NCBI GenBank assembly: GCA_028282545.1 | Contig: JANQHT010000091.1 | Location: 1-34,563, forward strand | Reading direction: 5' to 3' | DNA from: Spirochaetales bacterium | Lineage (GTDB): Bacteria; Spirochaetota; Spirochaetia; DSM-27196; Alkalispirochaetaceae | Length of the DNA stretch: 34,563 nucleotides | In this document: in pieces, positions 31,241-34,563 of the stretch | Layout: each line of letters opens with the position of its first letter | Numbering within the stretch: position 1 is the first letter of the stretch | Notes under the pieces: model-generated | What the model was told of the DNA's origin: nothing | Databases searched by the model: none | Seen by the model: the letters and a program-made list of their open reading frames with translations, nothing else | Made by a program: the position numbers and the translations under genes

Positions 31241-32826
31241 TGAACGCACATCCTTCCAACCGGGCACTCTCCGTGCGAGTTCGCGGCGCCGCCCTGGTCG
31301 CCATGATCGTGACAGTTACGCTCCTTGGGTGCACCTACGCCGTGCCGGTGCTGGAAAACCCGCTCGATCCGAGCGTGAGCGTCCCCCTGGAGGAGATCAC
31401 CTTTGGCGATCCCGATTTCGCGAACATCGTCGCAAACTCGACGCAGAACGGAGAAGGTACCAATAACGTGTTCCGCATCGAAGCCGATGCCGACTTGGTG
31501 ACGAGCATCGAGGGAATCCAGTACCTGTCGAACCTGGAAGAACTCTACCTCTGGGGTCCCAGCGGCATCTCGGACCTAACGCCCCTGTCGCAGTTGCGCC
31601 GCCTCCGGCGGATACAGATTGACGGCGCTGCGATAACGGACCTTGCACCCCTGGCGTCGGTGACGTCTCTTGTTGCGGTCGATTTCCGCGACAACAACCT
31701 TACGTCGCTCGCCCCCCTGCCGTCGCTTCCCAAACTCGACCGTGTCTGGCTGAGCGGTCTTTTTAGCGGACCACCGGGATTCAGCGGTCCCGTCGACGAC
31801 ATCGTGGAGAACCTCGCGGTGGCGGGGCTCGGACTCTTCGATTTCGACCTCTCCGATCCCGGGGTCCTTTCGCTGTTGGATGGCCGGGGGTACACCTCCC
31901 TCTGGCTGGGAGGGTGCAACCTCGGGGCGTTCCCGACCACTCCGGCGGTCCGGGCGGTGGAGGAACTGGCGGTTCAAGGGGACCCGACGATCACATCACT
32001 CCCCGCCGTCTCCGTCTCGTTTCCGTCGCTTCTCTATCTCAACGTAAGCGGCCTCAACGATCCCGGGATCGCCTGGAACGATCTACTCAACATCGATGCC
32101 CCGAACCTGCGGGAAATTCAGGCGCGGGACCTATCGTCAGTTTCGACGTGGCCCAACTTGAGCGCCGCATTCCCGAACCTCGAAGCTGTGCACCTGAGCT
32201 ACGGCGCCTTCACGTCGCTCGATATGCTGGTTGGACTCGGGAGTCTCCGGAGCGTTGGTTTCGAAGGCAACCCCGTCACCAACTTCAGCGCCCTTGCGCA
32301 ATTGGATACGGTGGAAGAGATCTACCTGCGTAACACCGGGTTTTCAAACGCCGATTTTCTCTACGTGCAGCAAATGGACTCGCTGCGGAACCTCGAGATT
32401 CCCAACAATCCCGGCGTCACGTCGCTCGGCGCCGTGGCGAACATGAACATCGATTACCTTCACATCGCGAACGCTACGGGGATCACGACGCTCGAACTCG
32501 ACGACATTGCCGGCGTTCAGACGGTGTATGCCGCCGACGAGGACGAGAGTTTGGCGCCGAGTATTGCCGCGCTTGGACCGGCGCTTCCGCCCACGTCGAT
32601 CGAGCACCTCGACCTGACCGGCCAGTTGCTCACGGACGTTTCGGAATTGTCGACGCTCACGGGTTTACGCGAGCTCCGTCTCGCGGATAACAACATCTCC
32701 TCCGGCGTCACAAACCTTGCGGCGCTGTCCAATCTCACCTACCTGGACCTGCGGAACAATCCGGTCTCCACCGAGGATGTCGAGACTCTACGTGCCGCCT
32801 TGCCGAACGCGTTTATCGACTTCTAG
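31237..32826 (+). CDS. Leucine-rich-repeat lipoprotein
   Basis: The 529-residue protein has a signal peptide with lipobox TLLGC (Cys32), so it is lipid-anchored, probably on the cell surface or in the periplasm. From ~65 to the end it is made of leucine-rich repeats of the internalin-like type (LSNLEELYLWG, LTPLSQLRRLRRIQIDG, LTGLRELRLADNNIS, LSNLTYLDLRNNP). LRRs of this kind bind proteins or glycans. ATG 31237 forms an ATGA overlap with the CsgG-like gene; ATG 31240 is also in frame. The partner suggests an envelope complex (inference). Confidence 0.9.
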   Translation: MMNAHPSNRALSVRVRGAALVAMIVTVTLLGCTYAVPVLENPLDPSVSVPLEEITFGDPDFANIVANSTQNGEGTNNVFRIEADADLVTSIEGIQYLSNLEELYLWGPSGISDLTPLSQLRRLRRIQIDGAAITDLAPLASVTSLVAVDFRDNNLTSLAPLPSLPKLDRVWLSGLFSGPPGFSGPVDDIVENLAVAGLGLFDFDLSDPGVLSLLDGRGYTSLWLGGCNLGAFPTTPAVRAVEELAVQGDPTITSLPAVSVSFPSLLYLNVSGLNDPGIAWNDLLNIDAPNLREIQARDLSSVSTWPNLSAAFPNLEAVHLSYGAFTSLDMLVGLGSLRSVGFEGNPVTNFSALAQLDTVEEIYLRNTGFSNADFLYVQQMDSLRNLEIPNNPGVTSLGAVANMNIDYLHIANATGITTLELDDIAGVQTVYAADEDESLAPSIAALGPALPPTSIEHLDLTGQLLTDVSELSTLTGLRELRLADNNISSGVTNLAALSNLTYLDLRNNPVSTEDVETLRAALPNAFIDF

Positions 32827-32830
32827 CCCA

Positions 32831-33005
32831 TTATTTCTCTACATAGACGAAGGGCGACGACTGTGCCTATGAAAAACGACAAGCAGCTTACATTGTGGAA
32901 ATCACATGGCCGGTTGGACGTACACATCACCAGCTACGCCCGGAAGGAAGAACAAAACCCGTCTCTGCAGCGCAACGAAGCCAAGCGCTTTGTTCTTCCT
33001 TCCGC
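32831..33005. repeat. Dispersed nested inverted-repeat element, copy 3 (truncated)
   Basis: In the 223-bp gap before aspS. The left inverted repeat is at 32883-32907 (starts GCAG, ends ATCACAT). The hairpin arms CGGAAGGAAGAACAAAA (32941-32957) and CTTTGTTCTTCCTTCCG (32988-33004) pair with one mismatch. The conserved loop CGTCTCTGCAGCGCAACG is present. The right terminal repeat is absent, so this copy is cut short on that side. Confidence 0.82.
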
Positions 33006-33034
33006 GTACGGTGGAAGCAACGCCCCGTTTCGTG

Positions 33035-33040
33035 TAGCAT
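33035..33040 (+). promoter_or_regulatory. -10 box of aspS
   Basis: TAGCAT ends 9 nt before ATG 33050; no Shine-Dalgarno is present. Confidence 0.35.
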
Positions 33041-33049
33041 CCCGGGGCT

Positions 33050-34522
33050 ATGGAAGCCAACAAACGAACGGTCACGTGCGGCGCGCTGGGCGCGTCGGAC
33101 GCGGGCAGTACGGTCACCCTCAACGGGTGGGTCCACCGCCTTCGCGATCACGGCGGGGTGTACTTCATCAACCTCAGGGACCGCTACGGTATCACCCAGG
33201 TCGTCGTCGATGAGAGTGCTCCCGCGGACCTTCGTAGGCGCGTAGGAGACCTCCGAATGGAGTTCTGCATCGCAGCCACGGGAACCGTCCGCGAGCGCCC
33301 GGCCCAGATGCGCAACCCGGAGATGGAAACGGGCGAGATCGAGGTGGTTGCCTCACAGATCGTCGTCCTGAGTACCTGCGAACCGCTTCCCTTCATGATC
33401 GAGGAAACGAGCGACGCCCGGGACGACCTGCGCCTCAAGTACCGCTACCTCGATCTGCGCTCATTCTCGATGCAGCGCAAGATCCGCCTCCGTCACGACG
33501 TGGTGCGGGCGGTCCGCGACTACATGAGTTCGCAGGGCTTCCTCGAGATAGAAACACCAACACTCATCAAATCGACGCCGGAGGGTGCCCGGGACTTCCT
33601 GGTTCCGTCGCGCCTGCATCGGGGTGAGTTCTACGCGATGCCTCAGAGCCCGCAGCTCTTCAAACAGATCCTCATGGTGAGCGGCTTTGACAGGTACTTC
33701 CAGATCGCCCACTGCTTCCGGGACGAAGACGCCCGGGGCGACCGCCAGATCGAACACACGCAGATCGACCTGGAGATGAGCTTTGTCGGCAAGGAAGATG
33801 TCTTTGCCGTGGTGGAGGGGATGATGCACCACGTCTTTGCACAGACGCTCGGCATGGAACTGGAGGTCCCGTTCCAGCGCCTCGCCTACGACGACGCCAT
33901 GAACCGTTTTGGTTCCGACAAACCGGACCTTCGCTTTGACCTGGAACTCCAGGACTTCGGTGCCCACGTGGAGGAGAGCGAGTTTGGTCTCTTCAAGAGC
34001 GTTGTCGCCGACGGCGGGTCCGTGAAGGTTCTGCGCGTCCCCGGTGCCGCCGAGTACTCCCGCAAGCAGATCACCGACCTTGAAGAGGTGGCGAAGCGCT
34101 ACGGCGCCAAGGGACTCGCCTGGATGAAGGTTGCCGGCGTAGGCGGTGGCGCAACTGCGGAGGGTTCGGTGGCGCTGGAGGGGGGTATCGGGAAGTTCTT
34201 CACGCACCGGGCGGCGGACATCACCGCGGACCTGGGGGCGCAGCCGGGCGACCTGCTGCTCTTTGTCGCCGCCCCCTGGAAAACCGCTACCACAGCCCTG
34301 GGAGCGGTGCGGAGTCAGTTGGGGCGTGACCTGCAGCTTGCAAAGCCCGGAACGTTTCGCTTTGCCTGGGTCATCGACTTCCCGCTCTTCGAGTGGAACG
34401 AGGACGACGAGCGCTGGGAAGCGGCGCACCACATGTTCACGATGCCCCAGGAACGCTATCTCGACCCCCGCCGCGCGGGGGAGGACGAATTGTTCCCGGT
34501 TTTATTGGGTTCCCTAGATTAG
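33050..34522 (+). CDS. aspS: Aspartyl-tRNA synthetase, C-terminus replaced
   Basis: AspRS charges tRNA-Asp with aspartate. The N-terminal OB-fold (TLNGWVHRLRDHGGVYFINL) and class II core (EIETPTLIKSTPEGARDFLV, AMPQSPQLFKQILM, FQIAHCFRDEDARGDRQIEH) are clear, with the bacterial GAD insertion at ~280-400. Family resemblance stops after MPQERYLD (~34465). The last 18 residues are unlike AspRS and use codons rare in this window (TTA, TTG, CTA). Motif 3 and ~110 residues are missing compared with the usual ~590. This is most likely an assembly join rather than a natural truncation. ATG 33050 follows a TAGCAT box. Confidence 0.9.
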   Translation: MEANKRTVTCGALGASDAGSTVTLNGWVHRLRDHGGVYFINLRDRYGITQVVVDESAPADLRRRVGDLRMEFCIAATGTVRERPAQMRNPEMETGEIEVVASQIVVLSTCEPLPFMIEETSDARDDLRLKYRYLDLRSFSMQRKIRLRHDVVRAVRDYMSSQGFLEIETPTLIKSTPEGARDFLVPSRLHRGEFYAMPQSPQLFKQILMVSGFDRYFQIAHCFRDEDARGDRQIEHTQIDLEMSFVGKEDVFAVVEGMMHHVFAQTLGMELEVPFQRLAYDDAMNRFGSDKPDLRFDLELQDFGAHVEESEFGLFKSVVADGGSVKVLRVPGAAEYSRKQITDLEEVAKRYGAKGLAWMKVAGVGGGATAEGSVALEGGIGKFFTHRAADITADLGAQPGDLLLFVAAPWKTATTALGAVRSQLGRDLQLAKPGTFRFAWVIDFPLFEWNEDDERWEAAHHMFTMPQERYLDPRRAGEDELFPVLLGSLD

Positions 34523-34563
34523 AGCATGATCCCGACAAGTTGCAGACTTTTCGGACAAGATCA
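34466..34563. other. Foreign tail with Rhizobiales-type palindromic repeat
   Basis: After the AspRS match ends, the sequence begins with a GC palindrome (CCCCCGCCGCGCGGGGG) and ends with GAGCATGATC (34522-34531), a spacer, and CTTTTCGGACAAGATCA cut by the window end. I recall GAGCATGATC...AAGATCATGC elements as very common between genes in Rhizobiales. The base and codon composition differ from the rest of the window. Confidence 0.55.

Overview
The window is GC-rich bacterial chromosome, gene-dense on both strands, and most likely from a spirochaete (inference). The reasons are an FlgM-type anti-sigma-28 gene with a sigma-28-like promoter next to rsmI, lspA coupled to a small two-helix membrane protein, an HDOD protein with a GHKL-like N-terminus, a Lon-related AAA_32 protease, and several lipoproteins. 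No rRNA, tRNA, CRISPR array, prophage or insertion-sequence transposase was seen.

Layout. 1-2290 (-): a ptsP-like EI-Ntr gene running off the left edge. 2414-7103 (+): LPP20-like lipoprotein, terminator, 5-formyl-THF cyclo-ligase, PepD dipeptidase, an exported unknown, and an overlapping LMW-phosphatase/fructosamine-kinase pair. 7061-8451 (-): a coupled DUF218 membrane protein and flavodoxin-fold oxidoreductase. 8571-13759 (+): SUF operon (sufT-like, sufC, sufB, sufD, Rieske ferredoxin) followed by a Sua5-type enzyme. 14061-15677 (+): a large coiled-coil unknown. 15738-18273 (-): sorC-type regulator, NIF3, lspA and a small membrane protein, all overlapping or tightly spaced. 18348-22283 (+): Lon-like protease and HDOD protein. 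22375-23021 (+): glutaredoxin and OsmC. 23011-26042 (-): rsmI, flgM, a degenerate Fe-ADH homologue and a SpoU methyltransferase. 26077-29109 (+): zinc-ribbon membrane protein, HIT protein, FemAB/GNAT-like protein, nicotinamidase, cupin. 29387-32826 (+): a CsgG/TolB-like exported protein coupled to a leucine-rich-repeat lipoprotein. 33050-34522 (+): aspS, whose 3' end is replaced by unrelated sequence.

Three signals cut across the genes. (1) Three copies of a dispersed non-coding element lie between + strand genes. The best copy has near-perfect 25-bp terminal inverted repeats around a 21-bp-stem hairpin. (2) About nine operon-leading genes have a TANNNT -10 box only 6-9 nt before the start codon and no Shine-Dalgarno, suggesting leaderless transcripts. 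Genes with strong Shine-Dalgarno sites lack this arrangement. (3) Two genes with strong Shine-Dalgarno sites appear to start at ATC.

Both ends look foreign. At the right, AspRS stops resembling its family about 100 bp from the edge and the remainder holds a palindromic repeat of the kind common in Rhizobiales. At the left, the EI frame loses its stop and another frame reads like the C-terminal domain of an alpha-glucosidase. These are probably assembly chimeras, so conclusions about gene truncation at the edges should be cautious.
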